A DNA stretch of 64,000 bases from Aulostomus chinensis (GCA_037954235.1 JBBMOA010000018.1:9957501-10021500); one strand, 5' to 3'; shown: positions 49,323 through 62,479, counted from the first letter of the stretch. The notes: generated from the letters alone by a model not told the origin. A program made the numbers and translations.

Positions 49323-49471
49323 ATGACAGTGCAATGGGCCATTTCTCCACAAGTCCCGCAAAGTTTATCCAAGTGTGGTTTTTGGAGCCGAAGCCTATTG
49401 AGTTCCATCAGACAATAGAAAACCCAAGAGGGCTCGACCCAGAGGCAGGCGGCGCTGACTCCAAACAGCAT
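49323..49471 (+). other. Weak candidate internal exon
   Basis: A pyrimidine-rich acceptor (tttacatttcctttttcag, ending 49322) precedes a 149-bp segment that ends at a donor GTAAGC (49472). One frame is open throughout; it enters with one base from a previous exon and ends on a codon boundary. Its translation starts DSAMGHFSTSPAKFIQVWFL and matches no family I know. The flanking genes are unseen, no partner exon was found, and such signals arise by chance in 64 kb. It could equally be a non-coding RNA exon or nothing. Confidence 0.13.
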
Positions 49472-52400
49472 GTAAGCCAAAATTATGTCATTAGTGACAA
49501 ACATTTATTTACTTCGAAATCATTGCAGCAGAATAAACGTGCATTGCTGTGGTATTTACTGCTCACAGCAGATGTGCTGGTGATGCACTGGGGAGGATCA
49601 GACTTCAGGCAGCTTCGCCAGAGTTTAGCTACAGGGGCCACTTTCTCTCCTACCCCACTGCACCGGGTACCTATGTAATCCTCAGAGAGTTTCTTGACAC
49701 AAATCTATCCCGTTACATGTAAATAATTAAAAAAGAAAGAAAAAGATTCCGTAATTTGCGCATTTACCTTTGATCCTTTGATTTACCTTTATATTTTCCC
49801 ACATAACCCCCATACGCACATTTAATATTTTTTACTCTTCTGGCATCAATGCTATAATTAAAGCTTTTAAGGATGTACACACACTTGTTCACACACACCT
49901 TCCTCAGTACACAACACAATACTCACTTAGCTACTTCACAGCGATTTTTTTTTGTGTGGATTCGAATTAGTAATAATATTCAGCCAATCAAAACTGATCT
50001 GGATTTCTTTGTGAGTTTTAATGCCTCTCTTCTGGTTCTTTGGGCAGCTGATTTTGATTAAGTCGCAATGAAAATTTGTATTTGTTTATGTCACATTTGA
50101 TGGTGAGTTTTGGTTTTATTTTAGTCCTCAAAATCTGAAAAATTATCATCAGTGAAATGTTTTTCATCATAATTCCCTTGACTACATCTCTTCCATTCCT
50201 AATCAGTTTAATTATTGTTAGTTTTGGCCTTGTTTTCACGGACAGAACCTATAAAAAGTCAAGTTGACTCATCTTTTTGGTTTAGTTTCTGTCAGGGAAA
50301 CGTAATTGAGTAGAAGCACCAAAAGACATCGGACAAATGCATGCAGAAGTCGATGGGACCTATTCAGGAGTTTTACGAGTCTGCAACACAACACAAAAAC
50401 AGACATCCACGCAAACAGAAATATCAAATGTTCGGCTTGTTCCTCTGCCTCTCTTCTGCTATTTGCCCTCCAGACAACAGAACGGTTGGCAAGATTCCAA
50501 CTGTCTTAACTGTCTCGGCTCCAAAGATACCACAGACACCCCAGGAATGATTCACGGCCTGCAAGCCTGTCTAGATGTAGGTGAGAGGATGTAGGGAGCA
50601 TATTTTGCAGAACCAACAAGCTCACGAGACCTTGAAATGAAATAAATGAGACACATCCAGTAGTGGAACAAACAAATACTGACACACAGTAATAATCCTG
50701 ACCTCTGGATTCAACAACTATTGTAACTCTGAGCGAGGCTGGCAGAAGACACCTGGCCTAGGAGATAAAAGTCAGGACACATTTTGATATTTGTTTCACA
50801 CTTTAGTGGCAGGAAGGCCTTGCAGCAGTAACTGTACTTACTACATTCGAATTATAAAAATAAATTTAAAAAAATTCAAGTGACCGAGAGGAGCGGTGGT
50901 GAGGCATAAGGGTGGTAGTAATTAACTTGTCTGTCATGGTGCTGTATTCTCACGATGACTTTTACGAACAAAAGTGATGATTTTGGTGTAAACATGCCAA
51001 AACTGATTCACTCTAAACAAAAGAGGTGATAGATATGACTTCATAATGTTTCTAGTGTTTGAAATATGGAGTCATAAGTCACCTGAGTAGGACGCTGATG
51101 TCTTTAACACGTTGTAATCCATCTAATTGTTGTTTAGGCCGTTCACTTGGTCTCATTGTGTCACCAGAAGAAAAGTCAGACAATCATCCAGCGTAGTACG
51201 AGTCATACTGGGTACTATAAACGCGTGGACAAGAATGAATGGCCATCAATCCACGAGAGCCAGTGTGTACGAATATTAGTGAGATAATTAGATGAGGAAA
51301 TGTGACTTCTGAGCAGTAGTAACTGGTATGGCTTTCCTCTGTTAGTAACACTCGTGCAATGACACGCTTGGAGCTGATCGTGACTTTACAACGTGAAATC
51401 ATTTTGGTTTTTTGATCTTTATTCAGCTCATTTCTAAACATGGGTATGGTCACAAGCATATTTCATTATTGGGGTCAAAGGTCGGACACAAGTTCCCTTT
51501 TGAGTTCTGTCTGAACTTAAAACACATTTACTTCCCATTTTCCCCTCCCGCCAAAAGAACCCACCCACTCATTTGACCTCTGACCAACGGGGCCCCTGTG
51601 CCACCGCCTATTGATTCCTTGGCATTGAACTTGAATCTTTGGGCTACAGAGACTACAATCAAAGAGGCATTGTCTCTTTAAAAGACAGATTGCATTCCAA
51701 ACAATACTTAATCACTTTCCCTCACTTTACCATTCATAGAATGAGCCACTTATCCTCAGCTGTCCTAGACTTTTGGACCATTCAGTTTATGTGGAATGCA
51801 TGCATTTCCTGTGAGTAAAGATGGTCTTTTTACTCTGAGAGCTCACCGGATGATAACAATCTTCGTATTGCTTTCTGTGTAACCCAACCAGCGTCTGTAG
51901 CAGGACGGTTGTTCCTCTGTTACGAAGACGTAGAACAACAACGTGAACATCACATCACATTTAGTTCCCATTCAAACTCAGATATAGAAGATATATAAAT
52001 GACAAATTTTCAAAAGATTCGCTTCACATTGAGATGGAAACCAGGCTAATGTGGCACCTTTCATAACTTTTACTATAAGAACACCGTGAAAACTCTTTTG
52101 TGTTTTTATGAATAAATTCCTAACAGTCGAGGGTTGATGGAAGAAAAAAAAAATGGAATTGTCACCAAACCCTTTCTTTCTCAGCTGCACAACGAATTAA
52201 GAAATACAAATCACGCCAAAGCTTCCGTTCGCTTTAGCTTCTATTAAAAATGACTTGCCTTTCCCCACCTTTCATTAAATGCATTATTTCTTTAAAAAAA
52301 ATCAATAAACAAGACCTAAAATGACATGCAGGTTGCCTCAGGTCTTAAGAAACCCATATGATGCCTAAGAATCAGCATTAAAGAATAAAGTCATAATGAC

Positions 52401-53136
52401 TCAACTGGAGCAACTGTTCAAAAGTATATTATTTATTTTACCTCAAGCTCCAGTGAAGCAAATGAGAAATACGTTCACTGACTTCTACTGGTGTAAACAC
52501 AAGGCAGCTGAGTCTCATTACAATGCAGATATTAAATAAATAGTTGCTTGAAGAGCACTGGTGGATGCACGCTTCATTAAAAAGCAATATTTTTGTAAGC
52601 AGCTAATTAACAGGGAGAACCTGGGGCTCTTCGATCGGCTACTGAAAATATACAAGTAAATGCATTTGCCTCCTGATTAGTTTGACAGTGGAACCACAAA
52701 TTACAAAACTCTATTGAGGTGAATTAAGAATCAACAGTTACAGTTTGATGATTGAATGATCTTGGTTAAATATTTAGAGTGAATTTTGAACCTACTGTAG
52801 CAGTAGTCGATTTGCAAGAAAAATTTGGAAACTCTTGAGAATACAAGTTTCCCTCTGTATCAGTAAGTAAGAATTGTTTCAATTTCGTGCTACCCGTGTG
52901 GCGCTCCCTTGACCTTTCCTGTATTCATGGTTGCTACTTTCTCATGTCTCTTCTTTAGGTCAAATAATCTTTTAAAAAAAAAGTTAAAGTGTTTGTGACA
53001 TTCATAGATGGAGAAAGTGCAAAAAAAAACCTCTTGATCGAAGCCTTTTCATGCGTACGCTTAAGCTTAAAGTGATATTTCAGTGCAGACAGAGCCAGCC
53101 ATGTATGTTTAGCTTGAAAATAAGTTTGACTTATGG
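49472..53136. other. Non-coding stretch
   Basis: No gene is seen. The short frames at 50306-50594 overlap in three registers. A block at about 52590-52700 has CTAATTAA (52603-52610) and other enhancer-like words. Otherwise it looks like unique AT-rich DNA. Confidence 0.6.
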
Positions 53137-53527
53137 CTTACAACAGGGGTGGCACAGTGGTGCAGTGGTCAGCACTGTCACCTCACAGCAAGAAGTTTGC
53201 GGGTTCAAGCACGGGATCTTTCTGTGTGGAGTCTCCATGTTCTCCCTGTTCCTGTGTGGGTTCTCTCTGGTACTCCAGCTTCCTCCCACAGTCCAAAGAC
53301 ATCAAGAGGGGACGAGGCTGATTGATACTCTAAATTGACCGTAGGTGTGACTGTGAGTGTGAATGGTTGTCTGTCTCTATGTGTTGGCCCTGTGATGGAC
53401 TGGTGACCTGTGCAGGGTGAACCCCTCATCTCGCCTGTAAGCTGCTGGGATAGGCTCCAGCCCCCCCGTGACCCTTAACAGGATAAGCAGAAGAAAATGG
53501 ATGGATGGATGGATGGACTAACAACAG
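53137..53527 (+). mobile_element. tRNA-derived SINE, copy 3, with 10-bp target-site duplication
   Basis: It is flanked by CTTACAACAG (53137-53146) and CTAACAACAG (53518-53527), one mismatch. The A box (TGGTGCAGTGG) is intact. A deletion relative to copy 1 joins ggttcaag directly to cacggg, removing the end of the B box. The tail is (GATG)n. The body is nearly identical to copies 1 and 2. The overlapping plus and minus frames are artefacts. Confidence 0.92.
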
Positions 53528-56500
53528 CAAAACATCTGAAAAACATCTGTTCGCAAACTCTCAAGCGCATCATCCCATGTAATTCATGTCTACTTTATTA
53601 GACCATATACTCAGTAAATAACAAATACTTTGATATGAGCTAGAAACAAATGAACAGTTCTGGTTTGGTGCTACTGCTGAATGGGAAGTTAGCTCAAACT
53701 GAAGTGTTTGTGGGTTACTTAGCATAAGGCAGGATAAAAAAATTGCTGTGGCTTATACAAGGTGGTTGTTCTTGAGAGTTTGTAAACAGACAATTTTGGG
53801 CAGTTTTTCTGTTGCTTTGCTGCTGTTGCTAGCTATAAGTTGACAATAGCGCAAAGCTAAATATACATAGCTGGTTCTTCCTGCATTCTGGAGTGACAAA
53901 GAACTGATGCAGGGAGGAAAAAACATTGTTTTGAGCTCAGGACACCTTAACGTGACTACTTGAATGGCAAAATACACTCTTTGGGTTGAGTATCTTTGTT
54001 TTCCTTTACTCAGCTTTAATGACTGCCTGCGTTTCTTTGAGATATGTATGTGAACTGGGTAAAAATATTTGTTCTGAAATCATTTGCAATATGTTCAGGG
54101 TGCCACAGAAAAATAGGTAGGGGACCTTCCTGGTGACCCTGTAGGTTTGGTTATTGTCCATGGTCAAGAAAAATGGTCGAACTGGAAAAAAAAAAAACTC
54201 CTGAGAAAGATATCCATTTAGGAGAATACATTATAGTTATTTTCTTCACATGAACTTAACACCAGTAAGTATTGCTGCTAAAGCACATACAAGAACTTGC
54301 TCTCCACCCATGAACACTGCCAATTTTGTTTATTGGACTGTTCAACCAAGCCAAAAGCACTGAAGGTTTTACAGTTGTGGGAGAAATGGTTCCTTGTGCC
54401 AACCTTAAGCCTTCTCCTGCCATTTTTGACTCACGAGGCACAACTTTAGTCAAACACAAGGTTTTTTCTTAACTTGCCATCATTGGCCACTCACTTCCTG
54501 TTCCTGCACAAGCCAGTTAAAACAAGCTTTCTCTTTGGTGAGTCGAGCCTGAATAGAGTGAGTTTAAGATTGTAATCATGCAAGTCTTGCCTGTTTCTGT
54601 TTCTCTGAAGACCGACGTCATCTCTTTTAAACAATACCAGTTGAGGTTTCCTTAAAATCATGAAGAATGTACCAAACGTATCATATGATAGACCGATCAT
54701 CTACATAAATGTGCATTCAAAGATGACATCCACTCACCACAAACATGTATTTCTCCATTCCCTCCCTTGCAGCAGGAACTGACAGGGTTTCATCTGTCAG
54801 GGGGAGGTGTTACAGAATTATCGTCGCCGTTTTGGTTCTTTTAAACACGACCAGACATTTTTCATGACTAGACAAGACACTCCACCTGCGCACAAGTCGA
54901 AGTGACTGGGAAGAAATGCAACAGTGTAATTTTCCCTTCATGCAAACGTGATGTTGCTTTGTCTGGCTGATAATTACTGTCTACGTGTCCAAGATGAGTG
55001 CTACATGTGGTTCCCCTGCAAAAAAACGATACAATGGGGCGTCAGGTTTTGTAGCTGCATCTCAAAGACGCTTCATTACTGGTGCAACTAACAAGGTGTG
55101 TCTCTTTTTTTTGTTGTTTTTTTGCACAAATTCTCAGATCTGAAAATATGACAAAATAGTGAATATATAAGCAAAGTAAGCACAAATTGCTCCCCACACA
55201 AATATGGGTAATATTTTCAGTCTCTCTCTTGAAACTTTGCAGCTAAACGTGTCTTTTGATGGCTGCTGAATGTCAGTACTGCGGACGCCAGGTAGACAAA
55301 ACTCTGGATAGGTTGAGGTGAAATCATTGTGTCAGAACTCATCCATCATCCACTAGACTTAACAGTAAAAACACTCAGACACAACAGCCCAATTGTGAGG
55401 CCCTCAGTAGCATTGATCATTTCAAACTGTCATAATAATCCAACGCAGAAATAAAGATTAATGCCTTAATTTGTGATTAAACATGAAGAAAAGATCGTCT
55501 CGTGTTACGCCGACCTTATTATTATTATTTTTTTGCCAATGTTTCCCTCTACAGTGTGAAACGGGGCAACAGTGATTGAACCTCTCCTATGTCAACCTTT
55601 TGCACACTTCCCTGTCCAAATAGCCAATCAGGATCCATTTAGGCAGTAGTGGTCTGGAACGGGAACTGACAGGGCTGGCAGAGGTGTTCTGCACCACATG
55701 TAAGCCATGGAAGTTCTCAGCAGTCCAGGATTGAAATCCATACTGTGGTTTGCACAGACACTGCTGATTACGACACTACTGGTGCAGACGTGCAGGACAG
55801 GGTTGTCAGCTTTAATTGACTAATGGACAAAGAGTGAAGTCACCCCAATATTGAAGAATTTTTAATAAGTTTGATTTGCTTCAGCTTTGATAAATTTGGC
55901 AGCGTACAAATTTGTTAATGTGCAGCAGTTGTAGTCATGATTAGTTAGCTTTATTATGAAATTTGAAAAAAAAAAAAAAAAAGCATTTCAAATGAAATTG
56001 GATTGTATTTTTGTGATGGTGAATCAAAGCTGATATTTCCGTGGTAACACAAAAACAGTCCCCTCTGCACAAGATAAATGCATACTAACTTGGCAACCAG
56101 CACAGTAATTTTTTTTCTTCAGTTTTTTTGTATTTATGCTATGTAAACGTAAGGCCCAGGGCTGTGGTTCTGCCTTCTAGATCACCTTTCAGGAGGCCTG
56201 CAATTTCGGTGTTTCTGCCTCCATGCTTGGGTGGTTTGATTTAAACAAACTGGCTCTGGGCTTTGTGAAACCGTTCAAACCACAATCATTGTTGAGGGCC
56301 CAATCAGTGACGCTCAGCTCTTGCTAGAACTTGTATGGCTCTCCTCCTCGCTTTCTTTTACATTTCTGGGTGTAATGGGGCTATTTTTAAATGTTAGAAT
56401 GTGAGTCACACCTGCCATACTGTTAGGTTAACATTTTGATGAAGTACTTGGAGGAACCGCTTATTTGAGGTTAAACAATTTAGTTATTAGATGACTTTTG

Positions 56501-56696
56501 TAACATGCAAAATGTGTTGATGATTTTTCTATAATTAATTGTAAAACAGAGCTCATGGTGTTTCTGCCGAGGTTTGAAGATATTCTTGATGTGAATGGGC
56601 GTTCTATTTGCCCATCCCCAGAGGTTCATAACGTAGGCCTCAATCGTGACCACATACCTCAGTTCCAGTCACACAACAACAACAGCTCCTTGGCTT
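53528..56696. other. Non-coding stretch, possibly with an old repeat
   Basis: No gene is seen. The segment 53690-53990 (agttagctcaaactgaagtg, then a gtttgtaaacagacaattttgg region) resembles a diffuse teleost repeat I recall, but the match is from memory. There is a 17-base A run at 55966-55982. Confidence 0.5.
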
Positions 56697-57074
56697 TTAG
56701 AACTCAGTTGCCAGGGTTCCAGAACTCAAAAACCAGGTTATTAGAATTCGGCTGCCAGTTGTTTTTTGTTTGTTTGTTTTTTAGAAACTCAACAAAAAGG
56801 CTCTCAGGACTCAGATGCCAGGCTTCTAGAACTCTGCTACCAGGCCTTTAAGCTAAATTAAGCTCCCAGGTTTCTAGATCTCATCTGACAGGCTTCTAGA
56901 ACTCAGCTGCTAGGGTTTAAGAACGGAGCAGCCTGGTTGTTAGAATTCAGATTACAATTTTTTAGAAACTCAGCAGCCTTGATTCTAGAAGTCAGCTGCC
57001 AGGCGTCTTGAACTCAGCTGCCAGGTTTCTAGAACTCAGCTGCAAGGTTTGGAGAACTCAGCTACCAGGCTTCT
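56697..57074. repeat. Degenerate minisatellite, 22-bp unit with E-box
   Basis: About 17 diverged units of roughly CTAGAACTCAGCTGCCAGGCTT. Exact CAGCTG E-boxes lie at 56904, 56993, 57015 and 57037, and GAACTC at 57010, 57032 and 57054, both at 22-bp steps. Near 56761 a TTTG-rich insertion interrupts the array. Unit divergence is higher on the left than on the right. The frames at 56555-56851 and 57008-57232 run through the repeat and are not genes. Confidence 0.85.
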
Positions 57075-58913
57075 CTCTTGTATCAAATCTTGAAATTGAC
57101 CACACTCTCATCTATTGTCATTCTGGTCAAATCCTGCATCTCCAAAAATCCTCCCCTCCAAATCCGTACATGCCTTTGCCATCTACTACCAGCCAGATCT
57201 CCTCCACCTTTATTCTCCCTCCCATAATCTGAGGTCCTCTGACATGAGTCTTCAGTGTGGCAGCTGTGGCATCACACTAACCTGCCTATATTGAATTAAT
57301 TCTCTTTATTCAGACTTCCCTCTTAAAGACAGGGTAATCATATGAGTCAGAGTTTCTAACCATCATTGAATACCACTAAAAGGTTCCTGCCAGGATAACT
57401 TGGCTGGAATTTATTTCGCTCTAAGTTCAACACAACAGTCTCATAAAACCATAATCCATTTACATTCCATTTGTTACCACCTATAGTAAGGCCTTTTCCT
57501 CATATACCTAAGTGCTCGGAATGTTTCGGAAATACACACTTTGAAACTAAGTGTTTTATGCCTTGCAACAGTTTACTTTATGATAGAATCCAGGAGTCCA
57601 CCAACCGTAAATATCACAGTGATCATTTTAAGATTAATTTCAATGCCATTTAAAGATTTACTGAAAAGCACATAAGACTTGGGGGGGCATCTCATCTAAG
57701 ACCTCTTAAGAATGTCTCTTAAATATTTTCCAGGACCTTCGTTGTTTAAACTGAACACGACTGTTTCTATAAAAGGAACCACAACCCATCCATCATGTCA
57801 TACCAAGTAACCAAATAATTCTTCTTCCACCTTGGGATTTGAGGACACCCGGCTATGCTCAGAGGGGATAAAAATAATCTGAGAGCCTGAGTGTGATGTT
57901 CTACAGACTCCATGTACACACCTTCATCATCACATGCTTGGCACGCTCAAGACAACATGATTTCAGTCATTTGGAAACAATTCAACATGTTGACTTAACT
58001 AATAGCTAATCATAAAGGTAAAACACGCAAAAGCTACATAACCAACTCTTGTTTCATGCCAGTTGAATAACAGAAGCTTAATAGGACACTAAAAGTACTT
58101 TGGACTTGGGAACTATCAGGTTTAAGTTGTTGAAACGCTTGACATTTGCACTCTCACATACATCCTCTCTGACCAACACTGAGGTTTAAATTTGCAATGC
58201 GTGTCTGCAAGGGCCTTACCCTTCCTGATGTTAGACACCACGAAAACAAAAGGGGAGGTCAGAATTTCACATGGTACATTCTGTATAGTTCTGTGAAAGC
58301 ATGTCTTTTTTCTTTTTTTCTTCTTTTCTTGCCCAAACATCCTGCATACTTTGTAAATCAAACTGTCAGTGTGAGGACAGGTTGATGATGTCATTCACGG
58401 TCGATTTCCAGCAGCCGGGGGGGCTTTGATTAGAGCAGTAAATCTGCACCAGTTCGTCCACTGGAGTTAAAGGGCATCTTCCAGCCTGCCATATGTTGTG
58501 GAACATTATTTGTCTTTAAACCGCATTTGTGGCAATGCTTGTGTTGGACAATTATCTGTTAGCACATACCTTACATTTTAATGCTTTTATGTTGCAATGA
58601 ACTGTGCTGTCTGAACACAATAAAGCCCTCAGAGTTTTTGAGGACAAAACAACTTCAGAAAATCAAAACATAAATTACTTTTTAATGTTTTTCCACGGAT
58701 GTCCTCATTAAAAATGCTTGCCACCAGCATTGGAAATGATACACTTGCTCTTGTTAACAGAATATGCACAAAGATGACTTATTATCAGTCTTTGTGAGCT
58801 AAATTGTAGTTATGTACAAATGTTGAAACACTGCTCTGGCAAGTTTTCTTATCAGTGTTTAATACAACTCAAAGAGAGACCTGGGGTTTGGTTTGAGAGG
58901 CTAAAGAATAAGA

Positions 58914-58915
<2 letters not shown>

Positions 58916-58955
<40 letters not shown>
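58916..58955. repeat. (AG)20 microsatellite
   Basis: 40 bp of pure GA/TC repeat. A homopurine tract of this kind is triplex-prone. Confidence 0.95.
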
Positions 58956-58956
<1 letters not shown>

Positions 58957-60324
58957 AAAGTCCATCAGGACTGTACTGCAGTGCAACAAAGGGGAGGCAC
59001 TGTAAATAAGAAACCAACATTGTATAACGTCCAACACTGCAGTAAATACAAAGAACTGACAGCTGAGGGACTCAACGAGAGTTGCATTCACCCTGCGCAT
59101 TCAAAACATGCACAGAATATAATAAATGTTCAGGGCTGCCTCGTTACTCCAGAGCACACATGGGGAGTAACATTGCATCCCAACATGCATTTGACTGTTG
59201 TTCAAACTGTCATTGCTCAGGAAGCCTATGGTCTTAAGTGCTCAGCCAGTAAACAACTCAGGGGTTATTAAATACACACTTGTCACTCTCCACTAGCCAT
59301 GCATGGGAAAATTTATTTTGACAAAAGTTGCCCCTCAAGACTTAAGTGTCCCAGGCTGACGCCAACAGATAAATACCTCTGAATTAGGAAATGGATTGAA
59401 TTTAGCCAAGGTATGCTTTTAAAACATGGATTTCTCCCTATCCCTGTGGCCTATCTAAGGTCAATAAACAGTCAATGAGTGACACATTTAATTGCTTAAT
59501 CTAATTGTCTTGCTCAGGGTCTGACTACTGTACATTAAGGCCAAGCATTTAGCTAAAAAAGTGTCATAATATGTTTATTTACAAAACTTTGAATTAATGC
59601 AGTAAAGTGAGTGGATGGGAATTCCCAAGAAAGAAGCTGAGAGAAAGTACCAAAAAAAAAAAAAGTCTCCACTGCTCCTGCATACACACACACGCTGCCA
59701 AAACAGTGAAACATTTTGGGAAACTTATACAGCATGTGAGCATCCATGCATTTGTGTGTGCGTGTTTGTATGCCATGCCATGCCACACACAATATGTCTG
59801 CTCTGCTGTGAACATGCATTCAAATTCACTCATTCTGATGAAAATGTCAGACTGAACAAGTGGGAAAGCTTTGCTCATGTCTGGGCAAACTTGTGTATAC
59901 ATCACATTCGAGTGACATGTGCATAAATTTACTATAAGTGATGTCAGGAGGCTGAAAATACTTAATTTGCCATTGTGGCATTTAGTAGCTGTCAGTTGCC
60001 AATAGGTTTTAGGCCACACAGAGGGAGTCGCTTTTCATACAGAAGTAGAGCAGGTTTACAGTGGCACCAGTGAGCATCGCGCTGATCAGGCTGTGGAAAA
60101 AGCTGTGTCTTTGGGTGTGTGAGTAAGAGGTGTGTGTCAATAACAAACCATTGCTTTAGGCTGGTTGGACCATCATGCTTTCCCTGCAAGAGAGAAACTC
60201 GCAGTGAGAGGAATTGAGGTCAATCTTTACTCAGCAAAATCAGCGTCTGCTGCCTGCTCTCTGTTACCGTGCATCTCAGTACAACACTGAGTCAGGTTAA
60301 TGGTAACAGACTTTGCCTGCAAAC

Positions 60325-60326
<2 letters not shown>

Positions 60327-60362
<36 letters not shown>
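60327..60362. repeat. (CA)18 microsatellite
   Basis: 36 bp of pure CA repeat. Confidence 0.95.
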
Positions 60363-60365
<3 letters not shown>

Positions 60366-60452
60366 TGGTAGACATTAGCATGTAATGTACCACTATAATC
60401 ATGGTTTTAAACTGCGCCACAGAAAAAAAGGAGGAAATGCTCAGATACCTCA

Positions 60453-60745
60453 GTGTCTGTTAGCAGGCTATCTGAAAAACTAACGGGTTTTCATGGAATT
60501 TGGTGGAAAGATAGGCAATACCTTACAAGAACGAACAAGTAATTAACTTTTGGAAGCATATACTGGAAAAGATCCTGGTTCCTGGATCTTGGCAGGTATT
60601 AAAGCAACTTTTCTTGACATTTTGGACAAATTTCCATCAAATTCTTCAGGTCCATGTAAAATGGTTGAAAGAGGAACATTTTGGCTTCATGAAAATTATC
60701 TTGACTTTGAATCTGTGATGCTGGATCTACTTTTGGTGGTGGGAG
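60453..60745. mobile_element. Degenerate interspersed repeat, family shared with 28.9 and 31.0 kb
   Basis: The head gtctgttagcaggc is followed by TTTTCATGGAATTTGGTGGA, a caagaacgaacaagtaattaa segment, CTGGATCTTGG and GACAAATTTCCATCAAATTC. These segments occur in the same order as in the 28885 copy. The 82-codon plus frame over it is not a known protein. Confidence 0.6.
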
Positions 60746-61311
60746 GAAAAGTTGTACCTTCCCCAGCCTGTCTTGGTCCCGAACTTCTAGCTACTTAGCT
60801 TAGCTGCTTGCAGCTGGTAGCAAGCATCATGTTGAAGGGCCGTTTTCTGATGCTGACCTGCCACTTTATTCTGGTGAACACAATGGAAAGAGGGTTCACA
60901 GCCCATTGGCAGCTTACTTGCAAAGTTTAGCAGCTACAAATGGGAACTACTTATCACTCAACTTGCAAGTGTTCTTCTCAATCCAAACATACTTCACACA
61001 CACAATGCAATGTTACTATGGGGAATACGTTTTGCTGAACTTCGCTGCTCCTTTTATACATTCTAATGTGGCAAATTGGGCTTTGTTTCAGCTCTGGAAA
61101 AGAAGAAAATGTGATAAATCTGAGTTTTGTTTGGTTTCTCTATGGGAACTCATGCCATAATTTCAGATGTAATCTTTGCAACTGGTGCACACAAAATGAG
61201 GTAGGCAAAATAGGCCCAGCCTAATTTCATATGTTTATATTTTATACTGTTTACACATAAAATAGGCCCAGCCAGTCCTCATGTAAGTCAAACAAGAAAG
61301 GGTTGTTTGCT

Positions 61312-61313
<2 letters not shown>

Positions 61314-61358
<45 letters not shown>

Positions 61359-61407
61359 CGTGCATGTGTGTGCGCGTGTGCATGCGCATGTGCATGCGCA
61401 TGTGTGC
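61314..61407. repeat. 94-bp alternating purine-pyrimidine tract, Z-DNA-prone
   Basis: (GT)n runs into GCGTGCGTGCATG and two 12-bp units of CATGCGCATGTG without breaking the purine-pyrimidine alternation from 61314 to 61407. The frame reading HAHAHTHART is an artefact. Confidence 0.95.
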
Positions 61408-61865
61408 TTGCATGCACTAGAGTGCCTTGGCTTTTGTTCGGCCACACAGACTTGACTTTCTGAACGGAACTCAATAATTAATTAAGAATTCTTTTATATT
61501 TAGTCCCCTCTTTGTTTCCTATTGGTTTTCTCTCTTTCAATTTTGCCTGCAATCAACTTTTAACATCTCTCCTTTTTCTTCTCTCATGTGGGCTGAGTCA
61601 TTACCATAACAACAGAGTCGGGAACAAAAGCCCCATGGGCATGTGACAGAGTTGTGGGATGGGGCACATGGACTGAGAGAGGGAGAGAGAGAGCCTGCCC
61701 ATGCTAATATCTGCAGCTGGGCCTTTGGTTTTGTTCTCTATGCAGCTGGGCTGGATGAGGGAGCCTGGATTCCAACACACCCCCATCGGCATAAATCTTG
61801 CCATGCTTGAAGCTGCAAACACAGCAACAATGCCACTGGGTCATTCTATGCCAAGTCTGCTGGGT

Positions 61866-61868
<3 letters not shown>

Positions 61869-61911
<43 letters not shown>
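61869..61911. repeat. (CA)n microsatellite
   Basis: 43 bp of pure CA repeat. Confidence 0.95.
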
Positions 61912-61913
<2 letters not shown>

Positions 61914-62479
61914 CACTTTCACGCTCACAACTAAATTGTTGTTGTGTGAGGTTGTTTGTTGCTACTAAGGCGTTTTTGTTTTTTTTGTCTCGTGGGATGC
62001 ATATATTCATCATTTATCATGTGTTCTGACTGAAGCTAAATGAAAGCTCAGACGATGCTAATTATTCCTTTCAGTCTCATCTGTATTGTCCACAGAACAG
62101 AGCCAGACAAGATTGTGTCATGTGCCAGGGTCAACTTTGAGATTCATTTTGATGATCACTTTTCACTAAAGGTCTCGAACCTTCAGAATATCAAACAAGT
62201 TATTCCTTGTCTTTGCACTGGCATCAGTTGTGAGATGAAGTTGTCTGAGAAACGACTTTTGAGATAAAGGCACAAATGTATAACCACGCCACTGTGACGG
62301 TCAGATATTCTTCCCAAACCGACATACTCAACACTCACATTCCGGTCCACAAAAGGCAGCAGAACACACCCTGACTGAACCGGCAAAGATTAAAAAAAAA
62401 AGAAAAAAAAAAAAGGTTTGCCACAGAAACAAACTTGTTCCTGAAACATTTGTCCACAGCTTTCAGCCCATCATTAATA

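Larger units (their letters stand above)
57075..60452. other. Non-coding stretch
   Basis: No gene is seen. The frames at 59553-60019 overlap on both strands and lack domains. (GA)n at 58916 and (CA)n at 60327 are listed separately. Confidence 0.6.
60746..62479. other. Non-coding stretch, possibly repeat-derived at its start
   Basis: No gene is seen. The part 60790-61160 (gcttagctgcttgcagctgg region) may belong to another old teleost repeat, but I cannot assign it. Two long dinucleotide tracts are listed separately. An A-rich run lies near 62392-62415. Confidence 0.5.

Noticed and set aside
56555..57232. 98- and 74-codon frames
   Set aside because: They read through the 22-bp minisatellite.
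59553..60019. Several 82-141-codon frames on both strands
   Set aside because: Overlapping frames on opposite strands in a low-stop region; no domain or splice structure.
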